From Marvinbryantia formatexigens DSM 14469 (lineage in GTDB: Bacteria; Bacillota; Clostridia; Lachnospirales; Lachnospiraceae), in contig NZ_CP102268.1 in the NCBI RefSeq assembly GCF_025148285.1, forward strand, positions 4,185,501 to 4,249,500: DNA of 64,000 nucleotides, in the 5' to 3' direction. A program made the position numbers and the translations under genes. Numbering within the stretch: position 1 is the first letter of the stretch; every line of letters starts with the position of its first letter. Of this stretch, positions 16,536 to 25,134 are shown piece by piece. The notes beneath the pieces are model-generated. The model searched no databases. It saw only the letters and a program-made list of their open reading frames with translations, and had not been told where the DNA came from.

Positions 16536-17225
16536 ATGGTAACAGAAAATTACAGATATGTGCGTGGAAGAATCGACGAGGCGTGCCGCCGCGCGGGCAG
16601 AGACCCGCGGGAGGTCACGCTGATTGCCGTGAGCAAGACGAAGCCGGTATCCATGATAGAGGAGCTGCTGCCGGAGGGCGTGCTGGATTTTGGAGAAAAC
16701 AAACCGCAGGAGCTGAAGGAAAAGTACGAGGTGCTCCCGAAAAATCTCCGCTTCCATATGATCGGGCATCTGCAGCGCAACAAGGTAAAGTACGTGATTT
16801 CGCGCGCCTGCATGATACACTCGGTCGATTCGCTGCGCCTTGCGGAGACGATTCAGGAGGAGGCGGCGAAGCATCAGCTTATCATGCCGGTGCTTGTGGA
16901 GGTAAATATTGCACAGGAGGAATCCAAATTCGGTCTGTCCGCTGCGGAAACGCCGGATTTTGTACGGGAGCTCTCCAGATTCCCGAATCTTTGTGTAAAA
17001 GGTCTTATGACGATCGCGCCGTTTGTGGAAAATCCCGAAGATAACCGGGTGCATTTTCGAAATTTATACAATTTATTTATTGACATTAAAGCGAGAAACA
17101 TTGATAATGTAGATATGTGTATTCTCAGCATGGGTATGACAAACGATTACGAGGTTGCCGTTGAAGAAGGCGCTACACATGTGCGCGTGGGCACCGGAAT
17201 ATTTGGTGAGCGCAATTATCAATGA
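16536..17225 (+). CDS. YggS-family PLP homeostasis protein
   Basis: 229 residues from the ATG at 16536 (AGGAG 8 nt before it). It contains the PLP lysine in LIAVSKTKP, FGENKPQEL, FHMIGHLQRNKVK and LSMGMTNDYEVAVEEGATHVRVGTG split across the family pattern. These single-domain fold-type III proteins bind and buffer pyridoxal phosphate and have no clear enzymatic activity. It is called ylmE in the Bacillus sepF cluster, and sepF follows here after 25 nt. Confidence 0.93.
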   Translation: MVTENYRYVRGRIDEACRRAGRDPREVTLIAVSKTKPVSMIEELLPEGVLDFGENKPQELKEKYEVLPKNLRFHMIGHLQRNKVKYVISRACMIHSVDSLRLAETIQEEAAKHQLIMPVLVEVNIAQEESKFGLSAAETPDFVRELSRFPNLCVKGLMTIAPFVENPEDNRVHFRNLYNLFIDIKARNIDNVDMCILSMGMTNDYEVAVEEGATHVRVGTGIFGERNYQ

Positions 17226-17250
17226 CATTTGAGAGAGGGATATAGTTAGT

Positions 17251-17856
17251 ATGAGCATTTTAGATAAGTTTTTAAATGCAATGAAACTGAACGACGACGA
17301 TTACGATGACGACGATTTTCTGGACGATGACGCCGAGGACGATTACGAGGAGCCGCGTCCGAAAAAGAGTCTTTTCCGGAAATCAGCAAAGGAAGAGCCG
17401 TTGGATGATTTTGACGATGAGGCGGATGATGAGCCGGTAATGCGCAAATTTACCCGGCAGAACACCACAAAGAATGTCAAAACCACACAGGCAAAGCCAA
17501 AGGCTGCTGCTTCCTCCGCCGGTGCGTCGAAGGTTTCTCCCATCCGCAGCAGAAAGGGCGCAAACGATATGGCGGTCTGCGTCGTAAAGCCGAAGAGCAT
17601 GGAGGATGCGCGGGAGATCACGGAGACACTGCTTGCAAACTGTACGGTCGTCCTCAATATGGAGGGGCTCGACCTCGACCTTGCGCAGCGCATCATTGAT
17701 TTTACCTCCGGTTCCTGTTATGCGATCAACGGAAACCTGCAGAAAATCAGCAATTATATCTTTATCATCACGCCGGCGGCAGTCGATGTATCCGGCGATT
17801 TCCAGGATATCCTGAGCGGCGCTTTCGATATTCCGTCCATGAATTATAATTATTAA
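17251..17856 (+). CDS. sepF: Cell division protein SepF
   Basis: 201 residues. An N-terminal membrane-binding helix (MSILDKFLNAMKL) is followed by a highly acidic linker (~12-75) and a C-terminal SepF domain (VCVVKPKSMEDAREITETLL ... GSCYAINGNLQKISNYIFIITP). SepF polymerises and tethers FtsZ to the membrane. The Asp-rich linker is longer than in Bacillus. ylmH begins 4 nt after it. Confidence 0.94.
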   Translation: MSILDKFLNAMKLNDDDYDDDDFLDDDAEDDYEEPRPKKSLFRKSAKEEPLDDFDDEADDEPVMRKFTRQNTTKNVKTTQAKPKAAASSAGASKVSPIRSRKGANDMAVCVVKPKSMEDAREITETLLANCTVVLNMEGLDLDLAQRIIDFTSGSCYAINGNLQKISNYIFIITPAAVDVSGDFQDILSGAFDIPSMNYNY

Positions 17857-17859
17857 GCC

Positions 17860-18666
17860 ATGAACTACGAAGAAGAGCTGTTTCAGAAAAGGCTGCTGGA
17901 GCTTGCAAAGAAGGCGGACAGCAGAAATATTGTCACCTTTACGGATTTTCTTAATTTAAACGAACTGAATATTTACCATCAGAGCGCCGGAGCTCTTTCG
18001 TTTGTAAAATGCGTTGGCTTTGGCGGATATGAGCAGGCGGAGCGTCAGATACTTGCTTTTATACCTGATGCTCTTTGTTACTTTACGGAGGATTTTGCGG
18101 ACCGGACGGATTTTTCCGTCGCGCTGCGTCAGTCTGTCCGATATCCCATTTCCTGTCTGCGCATCGAACCGCAGAATAAGAAGTTTTCCGGATCTCTTTC
18201 GCACCGCGATTTTCTCGGCGCGGCTTTAAATACCGGCATTGAGCGCAGCACCATCGGGGATATTCTTGTAGAGGAGAATGCCGCCTGGATGTTCTGTCTG
18301 GAGCGGATGGCAGATTTTCTCTCAGAAGCCCTCACGCGCGTCCGGAACACGCCGGTCAATGTCCGGCAGGTTCCGCCCGAAAAAATCGATTACGCGCCAA
18401 AATACGAGCTTGTGCGGGGTTCTGTCGCCTCGGTGCGGCTGGACAGCCTGCTGGCGCTTGCGTTCGGCGCCTCCCGGAGCAGCCTTGTGGGGCTGATCGA
18501 GGGCGGGAAGGTGTTTGTCAATGGTCGTCTGATTACCTCAAACGGCTATAAGGTAAAAGAAAACGATCTGATTTCCGCGCGCGGGCTGGGACGCTTCCGT
18601 TATCTGGGCGTCAGCAGCAGCACGAAAAAGGGACGGCTGATTGCGGAAATTGAAAAATACATCTGA
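17860..18666 (+). CDS. YlmH-type S4-domain RNA-binding protein
   Basis: 268 residues. The N-terminal two thirds match the YlmH core (GFGGYEQAERQILAFIP; HRDFLGAALNTGIERSTIGDI) and an S4 RNA-binding domain lies near the C-terminus (VRLDSLLALAFGASRSS ... GKVFVNGRL). Homologues bind stalled 50S subunits in ribosome quality control. Immediately follows sepF, as in many Firmicutes. Confidence 0.9.
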   Translation: MNYEEELFQKRLLELAKKADSRNIVTFTDFLNLNELNIYHQSAGALSFVKCVGFGGYEQAERQILAFIPDALCYFTEDFADRTDFSVALRQSVRYPISCLRIEPQNKKFSGSLSHRDFLGAALNTGIERSTIGDILVEENAAWMFCLERMADFLSEALTRVRNTPVNVRQVPPEKIDYAPKYELVRGSVASVRLDSLLALAFGASRSSLVGLIEGGKVFVNGRLITSNGYKVKENDLISARGLGRFRYLGVSSSTKKGRLIAEIEKYI

Positions 18667-18729
18667 GATATTACTGTTTACCACAGCCTGTTCAGGCTGC
18701 GTGGACAGTAACGGAAAAACCATAATATC

Positions 18730-18926
18730 ATGATGCCAGGGTCAAAAGGTCTAAGCCCACATGAGCTTGCTCATAAGTGGGCGTAAGACCTTGGGACCCG
18801 CCCCGATATGAGCATAAAAGTGGGATGTATATCCCACGATATGCGAATAGCGGGTAGGATTGTGGAAGTGCGAAGCACGTAACAATCCGTAGGCATCATA
18901 TTTAGGGCTTTTGACCCCAACATCAT
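18730..18926. repeat. 172-bp hairpin-rich dispersed repeat, copy 1
   Basis: Positions 18730-18901 are about 95% identical to 33362-33533 (both 172 nt). The unit starts ATGATGCC and ends GGCATCAT, an 8-bp terminal inverted repeat. Inside are three stems: GGGTC/GGTCT/GCCCAC against GTGGGC/AGACC/GGACCC; GTGGGAT/ATCCCAC; and GATTGT/ACAATC enclosing GTGC-GAA-GCAC. This copy also has an inverted partial duplicate of its left end at 18908-18926 (CTTTTGACCCCAACATCAT). It fills the ylmH-aroB gap. Confidence 0.88.
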
Positions 18927-18947
18927 ATCATAAGGGAGCATAAGGGT

Positions 18948-20072
18948 ATGGGACAGGAAACAGAACAGAAAAACGCGCTGTCTGTAAAAACAGGCCGCGG
19001 GGAGAGCTATACCATCTATTTTGAACACGATTTCGGACGTCTGGCAGAGGTCCTGGAGGCGGACTGCGCCATCTCCGGGCGTAAGCTCTGCATCGTCACG
19101 GATTCCACCGTTGCAGAGCTGTATCTGGAGGCAGTGCAGACGGCGCTGGAAGGAAAGTGCCTTGCGCTGACTTCCTTTGTTTTTCCGGCAGGAGAGCAGA
19201 GCAAGACGCTGGATACGGTGCGCAGCCTGTATGAAAAGCTGATTCTGGAGCATTTTGAGCGCAGAGATATGCTGCTTGCCCTCGGAGGAGGCGTTGTCGG
19301 CGATCTGACCGGCTTTGCCGCCGCTACCTATCTGCGCGGCATTGCCTTTGCCCAGGTACCCACCACGCTGCTTGCCCAGGTGGACAGCAGTATCGGCGGA
19401 AAAACAGGCGTTGATTTCGACAGCTATAAAAATATGGTTGGCGCTTTTCATCAGCCCTCCCTGGTATATATGAATGCGCAGACGCTCTCCACCCTTTCGG
19501 AGCAGCAGTTTGCCTGCGGCATGGGGGAGGTCCTGAAGCACGGACTTATCCGCAGCGATTCCTACTACACCTGGCTGATTGAGCATATCAGCGAGATTTC
19601 GGAGCGCGACCCGGATACCCTGCTGGAAATGGTAATGGAAAGCTGCCGCATTAAGCGCGCTGTCGTCGAGAAGGACCCGACCGAGAAGGGTGAGCGGGCG
19701 CTTCTTAATTTCGGTCACACCATCGGGCACGCCATCGAAAAAGTAAAGTCACCGGAGCTTCTTCACGGGCAGTGCGTGGCGCTCGGCTGTGTTGCCGCCG
19801 CCTACATTTCCTTTAAGCGCGGTCTGCTTTCCACCGAGGAATTTTATGAAATCCGCGATATGAACGTCGGCTTTGATTTGATGTTCTCCGTGGAGGATAT
19901 TAATCCGCAGGAGATTCTCGCCATTACAAAATCCGATAAAAAGATGGATAAGGGCTGCGTAAAGTTTATTCTTCTGAAAAAAATCGGAAAGGCGTTCATC
20001 GATACCACCGTTACCGATGAAGAGATTCTGGAGGCGGTTGATTTTATCTTATATAAAGAGACAAACGACTGA
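18948..20072 (+). CDS. aroB: 3-dehydroquinate synthase
   Basis: 374 residues. NAD-binding and active-site segments are clear: LGGGVVGDLTGFAAATYLRG, VPTTLLAQVDSSIGGKTGVD and the zinc-ligand histidines in NFGHTIGHAIE and LLHGQCV. It closes DAHP to 3-dehydroquinate, the second shikimate step. No other aro gene is nearby. Confidence 0.96.
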   Translation: MGQETEQKNALSVKTGRGESYTIYFEHDFGRLAEVLEADCAISGRKLCIVTDSTVAELYLEAVQTALEGKCLALTSFVFPAGEQSKTLDTVRSLYEKLILEHFERRDMLLALGGGVVGDLTGFAAATYLRGIAFAQVPTTLLAQVDSSIGGKTGVDFDSYKNMVGAFHQPSLVYMNAQTLSTLSEQQFACGMGEVLKHGLIRSDSYYTWLIEHISEISERDPDTLLEMVMESCRIKRAVVEKDPTEKGERALLNFGHTIGHAIEKVKSPELLHGQCVALGCVAAAYISFKRGLLSTEEFYEIRDMNVGFDLMFSVEDINPQEILAITKSDKKMDKGCVKFILLKKIGKAFIDTTVTDEEILEAVDFILYKETND

Positions 20073-20152
20073 CATCCCTGTTTTCTCCGGAGGGCGGGGG
20101 TGGCCGTTAAGAGTACATTTTTATGTTACATTACATTTAAGGAGGCTTCTGC

Positions 20153-20656
20153 ATGGAAAAACATCCGGCAGGAAAAAAGAAGGCGGTCTTTTCTGCGGCT
20201 GTTTTGTCCGCTGCGCTGCTTGCGGCAGACCAGCTCACGAAATATCTTGCCGTCCGTTATCTGAAGGGAGCGGAGGATATCATACTGATTCCCGGCGTTT
20301 TTCAGCTTTCCTATCTGGAAAATACCGGCGCCGCCTGGGGCATGTTCGGCGGTATGCAGTGGGTGTTCCTGCTTCTTACCGCTCTGATTATCGCCGGGGT
20401 CTGCTATCTCTGGCACAAGGTGCCCTTTGAGAGGAAATATCGTGCTTTCCGGATCTTGAGCGCCATATTTCTTGCCGGTGCCGTCGGAAATGCCATCGAC
20501 CGGCTGTTTCGCGGCTATGTGGTTGATTTCTTTTATTTCAGCCTCATCAATTTTCCGGTGTTTAATGTGGCGGACTGTTATGTCACGGTTTCTCTTGTGC
20601 TCCTGCTGATTATTTACCGAAACGAGGATTTTTCATGGATGAACAAAAAATCTTAA
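20153..20656 (+). CDS. lspA: Lipoprotein signal peptidase
   Basis: 167 residues with four membrane helices. The two catalytic aspartates are in GNAIDRLFRGYVVDFF and FNVADCYV. It cleaves the signal peptides of diacylated prolipoproteins. Its 3' end overlaps rluD by 22 nt. Confidence 0.95.
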   Translation: MEKHPAGKKKAVFSAAVLSAALLAADQLTKYLAVRYLKGAEDIILIPGVFQLSYLENTGAAWGMFGGMQWVFLLLTALIIAGVCYLWHKVPFERKYRAFRILSAIFLAGAVGNAIDRLFRGYVVDFFYFSLINFPVFNVADCYVTVSLVLLLIIYRNEDFSWMNKKS

Positions 20657-21612
20657 CTGAACAGCTCCATGCACAGAAAACATCGGATGCAGAATTCAGC
20701 ACTCAGAAAATTTTAATCGTGGAACCGGACGCTGTTCCGGAAAGAATTGATAAATATCTTTCCGAAAGATTGTCCGGCTCCCGTTCTTTTCTGCAGAAAT
20801 TATTGAAGGAGAACCGGGTATCCGCAGGCGGCGTGCCGGTGAAAGCAAGCTACCGCATCTGCGCCGGGGACGTCATCCGCGTGGATATTCCCGCGCAGAG
20901 CGAGCCGGATATTCTGGCGGAGGATATCCCGCTGGATATTCTCTATGAGGACGACGACCTGCTGGTCGTCAACAAGCCGAAGGGCATGGTCGTCCATCCG
21001 GGCGCCGGGCACTACAGTCATACGCTGGTCAATGCGCTGATGTATCACTGCCGGGACAATCTCTCCGGCATCAACGGCGTTCTGCGCCCCGGCATCGTCC
21101 ACCGCATCGACCAGAACACCACCGGCTCCCTGCTGGTCTGCAAGAATGATTTTTCACACAATTTCATCGCCGGTCAGCTCAAAGAGCATTCCATCACCCG
21201 CAGGTACCGGGCTATCGTGCACGGGAAAATTTCTTCGGACGGTACGGTCAACGCGCCTATCGGGCGTCATCCGGTGGAACGGAAGAAAATGGCGGTCAAC
21301 GAAAAAAACGGCAAGCCTGCCGTCACTCATTATCGTGTGCTGGAGCAGTTTGAGAAGTTTACTTATATCGAATGTGTCCTGGAAACCGGCAGAACGCACC
21401 AGATTCGCGTGCACATGAGCAGTATCCACCATCCCATTCTCGGCGATGATGTGTATGGTCCCGCCAGATGCCCGTTTCCCGGTCTGCAGGGACAGACACT
21501 GCATGCGCAGGTGCTCGGCTTTATACACCCGCGCACCGGTGAATATATGGAATTTTCCGCGCCGCTCCCGCAATACTTTGAGGAGTTGCTTGAGAAGCTG
21601 CGTCAGATGTAA
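20635..21612 (+). CDS. RluD-type 23S rRNA pseudouridine synthase
   Basis: 325 residues. An N-terminal S4 domain (RIDKYLSERLSGSRSFLQ) is followed by the RluA/RluD catalytic block HRIDQNTTGSLLVCKN with the catalytic Asp, and by GRTHQIRVHMSSIHHPILGD. It starts inside lspA, the usual lspA-rluD coupling in Firmicutes. The exact target uridine is not shown by sequence. Confidence 0.93.
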   Translation: MDEQKILTEQLHAQKTSDAEFSTQKILIVEPDAVPERIDKYLSERLSGSRSFLQKLLKENRVSAGGVPVKASYRICAGDVIRVDIPAQSEPDILAEDIPLDILYEDDDLLVVNKPKGMVVHPGAGHYSHTLVNALMYHCRDNLSGINGVLRPGIVHRIDQNTTGSLLVCKNDFSHNFIAGQLKEHSITRRYRAIVHGKISSDGTVNAPIGRHPVERKKMAVNEKNGKPAVTHYRVLEQFEKFTYIECVLETGRTHQIRVHMSSIHHPILGDDVYGPARCPFPGLQGQTLHAQVLGFIHPRTGEYMEFSAPLPQYFEELLEKLRQM

Positions 21613-21823
21613 ATCTGCTTTGTGAAGCGAATTTTAAATGGATTTGCAATGTAGATTTTAAATGGATTTGCGAAAGATAGCGTGAACGGCATAAATAATG
21701 TAAAATTTCATAAAATATATGTACAATTTTCAAGTTTTGTTGTATAATATACCCAACTACTGATTTTGAAATCAGACAGCGGCGGACGCGCTCCGCTTAT
21801 GTGTAACAGAAAGGAGAATTATT
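21613..21823 (+). promoter_or_regulatory. Intergenic region: 17-bp direct repeat, possible -10, small hairpin
   Basis: ATTTTAAATGGATTTGC occurs at 21631-21647 and 21655-21671. A TATAAT-like -10 follows near 21743 with only a weak -35. Next comes a perfect stem CTGATTT/AAATCAG near 21761-21776. This probably holds the promoter of the next gene; no gene is seen in it. Confidence 0.4.
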
Positions 21824-22462
21824 ATGGCATGTAAATCAGTAATCACCATCGGAAGACAATATGGAAGCGGCGGAAGAGAGATAGGGCAGAAGCTCGCTGC
21901 GCTTCTCGGTATAAAATGTTACGACAATGAGCTTCTGGACCGCGCGGCAAAGGAAAGCGGCATCTGCCAGGAGCTGTTTGAAAATCACGATGAAAAACCG
22001 ACAAACAGCTTTTTATATTCTCTTGTAATGGATACCTATTCTATGGGCTACGCCTCGGCGGCGCTTTCGGGAATGCCGATTAACCATAAGGTTTTTCTGG
22101 CGCAGTTCAACGCCATCAAAAAAATCGCGGATGAGGGTCCCTGCGTAATGGTCGGACGCTGTGCGGATTATGCGCTTGACGACTACCCGAACCGCATTTC
22201 CGTTTTTATTTACAGCACTATGGAAAAGCGTATCCGCAGAATTGCCGGAAAATATAATTTTACCGATGCAAAAGCTAAGGATGTCATCACCAAAACCGAC
22301 AAGCAGCGCGCAAGCTACTACAATTATTACACAAATAAGCGCTGGGGCGATATTGGAAGCTACGAGCTCTGCATCGACAGCGGAATGCTCGGTATCGACG
22401 GCACAGTGGAACTGCTGCATCAGTTTGTTGAAAAACGCGAAGCACTTATGGAAAAGAAATAA
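21824..22462 (+). CDS. Cytidylate kinase-like protein
   Basis: 212 residues. A P-loop variant (ITIGRQYGSGGREIGQKLA, ~5-24), GPCVMVGRCADYALDD in the middle and the C-terminal ELCIDSGMLGIDG match the cytidylate-kinase-like family PF13189, common and often multicopy in Clostridia. The nucleotide substrate is unproven. A decayed paralogue lies at 61199-61640. Confidence 0.88.
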   Translation: MACKSVITIGRQYGSGGREIGQKLAALLGIKCYDNELLDRAAKESGICQELFENHDEKPTNSFLYSLVMDTYSMGYASAALSGMPINHKVFLAQFNAIKKIADEGPCVMVGRCADYALDDYPNRISVFIYSTMEKRIRRIAGKYNFTDAKAKDVITKTDKQRASYYNYYTNKRWGDIGSYELCIDSGMLGIDGTVELLHQFVEKREALMEKK

Positions 22463-22549
22463 ACGGATTTCGAAGATTTTCCAGCAGATATTCTGTGAGA
22501 ATAAAAATCGGATGTTTCGAAAAATAAGCACCAGGGGATATTTTGCAAT

Positions 22550-22987
22550 ATGAAATTTGTAATTCAACGGGTAACAGAATGCTCGGTAACAGTTGACGGA
22601 AAAGTAATCGGGGCTATCGGAAAGGGTTTTCTGGTACTGATTGGCGCCGGAAGAGAGGACACCCGCGCAAACGCCGACGCGCTGGTCAAAAAAATGATTG
22701 GACTGCGCATTTTTGAGGATGCCAACGGAAAAACAAATCTTTCTCTGAAGGATGTGGACGGCAGCCTTTTGCTGGTATCGCAGTTTACGCTCTATGCAAA
22801 CTGTAAAAAAGGAAACCGCCCCAGCTTTATTGAGGCGGGAGAACCAGAGATGGCTGAAGAGCTTTATAACTATGTCATTGAGGAATGCAGAAAGCAGGTG
22901 CCGGTTGTTGAAACCGGTTCCTTCGGCGCCGATATGAAGGTAGCGCTGGTGAATGACGGACCTTTCACCATTATTCTGGAAAATTGA
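22550..22987 (+). CDS. dtd: D-aminoacyl-tRNA deacylase
   Basis: 145 residues. The family segments [17 protein letters not shown] and the C-terminal [11 protein letters not shown] are present. It hydrolyses D-aminoacyl-tRNA. It ends 22 nt before a strong terminator. Confidence 0.95.
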   Translation: MKFVIQRVTECSVTVDGKVIGAIGKGFLVLIGAGREDTRANADALVKKMIGLRIFEDANGKTNLSLKDVDGSLLLVSQFTLYANCKKGNRPSFIEAGEPEMAEELYNYVIEECRKQVPVVETGSFGADMKVALVNDGPFTIILEN

Positions 22988-23008
22988 AAATGTAGTAAAA
23001 ACAGATTT

Positions 23009-23037
23009 GCGGGCTCCGATAACGAGCCCGCTTTTTT
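23009..23037 (+). terminator. Rho-independent terminator after dtd
   Basis: GCGGGCTC (23009-23016) pairs with GAGCCCGC (23024-23031), followed by TTTTTT. Confidence 0.93.
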
Positions 23038-23126
23038 AAATACGATTTTTATTATATTATGTCCTCTGCGGATATATTGACAGAGAATGTTTTTATTAAT
23101 TGTTTACATAATATTATTATGCAAAC

Positions 23127-24185
23127 TTATGGTTCCCGCAGATGAACAGCAGAAGCAGCACTGCGCCTGCGCTGGTCATCCATCGCTGCATAATGCTTCT
23201 TTGTCGTATTTACATCCTTATGTCCGAGAACATCCGCCACCAGATAAATATCATTCGTTTCCTGGTACAGACTGGTTCCGTAGGTACTGCGAAGCTTGTG
23301 CGGCGTAATCTTTTTGGTGGTGGTAATCTGCCGGGCATATTTTTTTACGAGATTTTCGACCGCCTGCACGCCGATCCGTTTTCGCTGCGTGGAAAGAAAC
23401 AGCGCGTTTTCGCTGCCGGCTACCGGCGTGATGCCGCAGCGTTCTTCCAGATAATCCCGCAGAGCTTTTTCGACCTCATCACCAAAATAGACGACCATTT
23501 CATTGCCGCCTTTGCGGACCACCTTTATGCCGTTGTTTTTGAAGTCAACGTCGCCGATATCCAGCCCGACGCACTCGGACACACGGATTCCTGTGCCAAG
23601 AAGAAGCGTGACAAGCGCGAGGTCCCGCCTTTTTGTTTTCTCCCAGTAAACTTTTTTCTGTCCGGACAGGGAATCGCCCGCATGTTCGATATAATCCAGC
23701 AGAGACGCCGTTTCGTCCGTATCCAGACGCACAATCGCCTTATCATGGATTTTAGGCATATCCACAAGCAGCGTCGGATTCGTTTTTATCATTTCCCGCT
23801 TAAAATAATAAGCATAAAACCCGCGCAAAGCGACCATTTTGCGTTTCAGGGCACGTTCGCCGTTTGTCTTCAGACCGTCCTCAGACTGATATACCTTTAA
23901 ATATTCCAGATATTCCTCAATATCGACCGGTTTGATTTTATCCAGAATATCCAGCGTGATGTCCGTCATTTCTTTGCCGCGCAGCGATGGATTTTCCTCC
24001 AGCAAAAACTGAAAAAAAACGCGGATATCATATGCATAAGAAATTCTGGTGCGCGTCGATGTGGTCGGCTCAATAGCACGGAAATAATCCCTGGCAAATC
24101 CAGGCATGGTTTTTAATATTTCACGCATACGCAAAGTATTATCTACCTTTACCTGTTCGTGGTAAGTCAGTTGATTTTTATCCAT
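23127..24185 (-). CDS. Tyrosine recombinase (XerC/D-like)
   Basis: 352 residues. An N-terminal SAM-like core-binding domain is followed by a catalytic domain with the full R-H-R-H-Y set: GTGIRVSECVGLD, HKLRSTYGTSL, LGHKDVNTTKKHYA (Tyr nucleophile). It lacks the other genes of an integrative element, so a housekeeping Xer role or an orphan integrase are both possible. The N-terminal ~50 residues are longer than XerC/D of E. coli (~300 residues). Confidence 0.88.
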   Translation of the reverse strand: MDKNQLTYHEQVKVDNTLRMREILKTMPGFARDYFRAIEPTTSTRTRISYAYDIRVFFQFLLEENPSLRGKEMTDITLDILDKIKPVDIEEYLEYLKVYQSEDGLKTNGERALKRKMVALRGFYAYYFKREMIKTNPTLLVDMPKIHDKAIVRLDTDETASLLDYIEHAGDSLSGQKKVYWEKTKRRDLALVTLLLGTGIRVSECVGLDIGDVDFKNNGIKVVRKGGNEMVVYFGDEVEKALRDYLEERCGITPVAGSENALFLSTQRKRIGVQAVENLVKKYARQITTTKKITPHKLRSTYGTSLYQETNDIYLVADVLGHKDVNTTKKHYAAMDDQRRRSAASAVHLREP

Positions 24186-24384
24186 ATTTAATGATTCCTT
24201 TCAAAAATAAGCCTTTTTCGCATATATTCGCATATATCTATTGGAAAAACTGTGGTTTGTCGTATAGATATATGCATACCTATAAAATACCACATCCACT
24301 CTTTAGTTGTCAATCTGTTTTATTTTTTTCTGTCAAAACGGATTGACAACTAAAGAAATTATAGAGCATCGATTAAATCCGTAT

Positions 24385-24726
24385 CTACTTTTTCACATCC
24401 GAGTAATACGGAATCGTCAGAACCTGTCCGTATTGCAGAGTTGCCCCCAGATGGTTAATTTCTTTTATCTCGCGAATATATTCGTTGATACTCCGGTATT
24501 CTTCCGTAATATGTTCCGTAGCGATGTCCCACAGCGTGTCACCGCGCTCCACACGGACCTCTGTATAATATTTATAGGTCTGCGGTCGCTCCGCCAGCGC
24601 ACTGAAATTATGAAACAGGATGGATACGGAAAGCGAAAGAACCACCATCGCGCAGATGGATGCTATTCTTCTGTTTCTCTGAATCCGGCGTCTCTGAAGT
24701 ATTCTCTCTTTTCTTGTTCTGCTCAT
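24385..24726 (-). CDS. LysM membrane protein, probable SOS-induced division inhibitor (YneA-like)
   Basis: 113 residues from the ATG at 24726, chosen because GAGGGAG lies 6 nt before it. A very basic N-terminus is followed by one membrane helix (IASICAMVVLSLSVSILF) and a C-terminal LysM domain (RVERGDTLWDIATEHI ... LQYGQVLTIPYY). This is the architecture of Bacillus YneA, the SOS-induced cell-division suppressor usually divergent from lexA. Here three LexA-type boxes lie upstream (24762-24832), while lexA itself is at 34 kb. Function by analogy, not homology proven. Confidence 0.78.
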   Translation of the reverse strand: MSRTRKERILQRRRIQRNRRIASICAMVVLSLSVSILFHNFSALAERPQTYKYYTEVRVERGDTLWDIATEHITEEYRSINEYIREIKEINHLGATLQYGQVLTIPYYSDVKK

Positions 24727-24761
24727 AAGTATCTCCCTCACCTTTCCCCTTAAGTAAATCA

Positions 24762-24833
24762 GAACCTGTGTTCGATAGTTTGATTATATAATCAGAACAG
24801 ATGTTTGTCAATATATTTTCGAACAAATTTTCG
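24762..24833 (-). promoter_or_regulatory. Three LexA (SOS) boxes upstream of the LysM gene
   Basis: GAACCTGTGTTC at 24762-24773 matches the GAAC-N4-GTTC core exactly. GAACAGATGTTT (24795-24806) and GAACAAATTTTC (24821-24832, inside CGAAC) differ by one base each. Boxes of the same kind precede lexA at 34039-34064. Confidence 0.75.
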
Positions 24834-24912
24834 ATATTTAGGATATAGGAAACACTGATAAAGTATGATAGAATGTGTAAAGGGGAAGGATATTGAAAGC
24901 GCAGACTACATA

Positions 24913-25040
24913 TTATTTCTTTTCGTCCAGCAGCATTACCCCGTCTGCAGGATTATGGTCAATCGCACCTACAATACGGTGCGGAAGATAAGGTTCCTCC
25001 AGATAAGCAATATCCTCCTCAGTCAGTTTTACTGCAAGCC
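24913..25040 (-). pseudogene. C-terminal remnant of an aldo/keto reductase
   Basis: On the minus strand an open frame of about 43 codons ends at the stop 24913-24915 and reads LTEEDIAYLEEPYLPHRIVG near its middle, which resembles the C-terminal end of aldo/keto reductases. The frame is closed just upstream (stop near 25057) and no start, catalytic tetrad or cofactor domain remains. The plus-strand ORF over the same bases is a shadow. Confidence 0.6.
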
Positions 25041-25134
25041 TATTTTTTTGCAAATGTTAATCTGCGTTGCTTGCGGCAACGGGCAGTTCAGCCTACAATA
25101 GAGGTAACAATTAAAAGAAAGGAGGCTATCCCCG

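Noticed and set aside
18771-18905. Minus-strand frame beginning MMPTDCYVLRT in repeat copy 1, with the same peptide in copy 2 (33340-33531)
   Set aside because: The shared peptide is only the consequence of the 172-bp repeat; it lacks a ribosome-binding site and the frames differ after the repeat.
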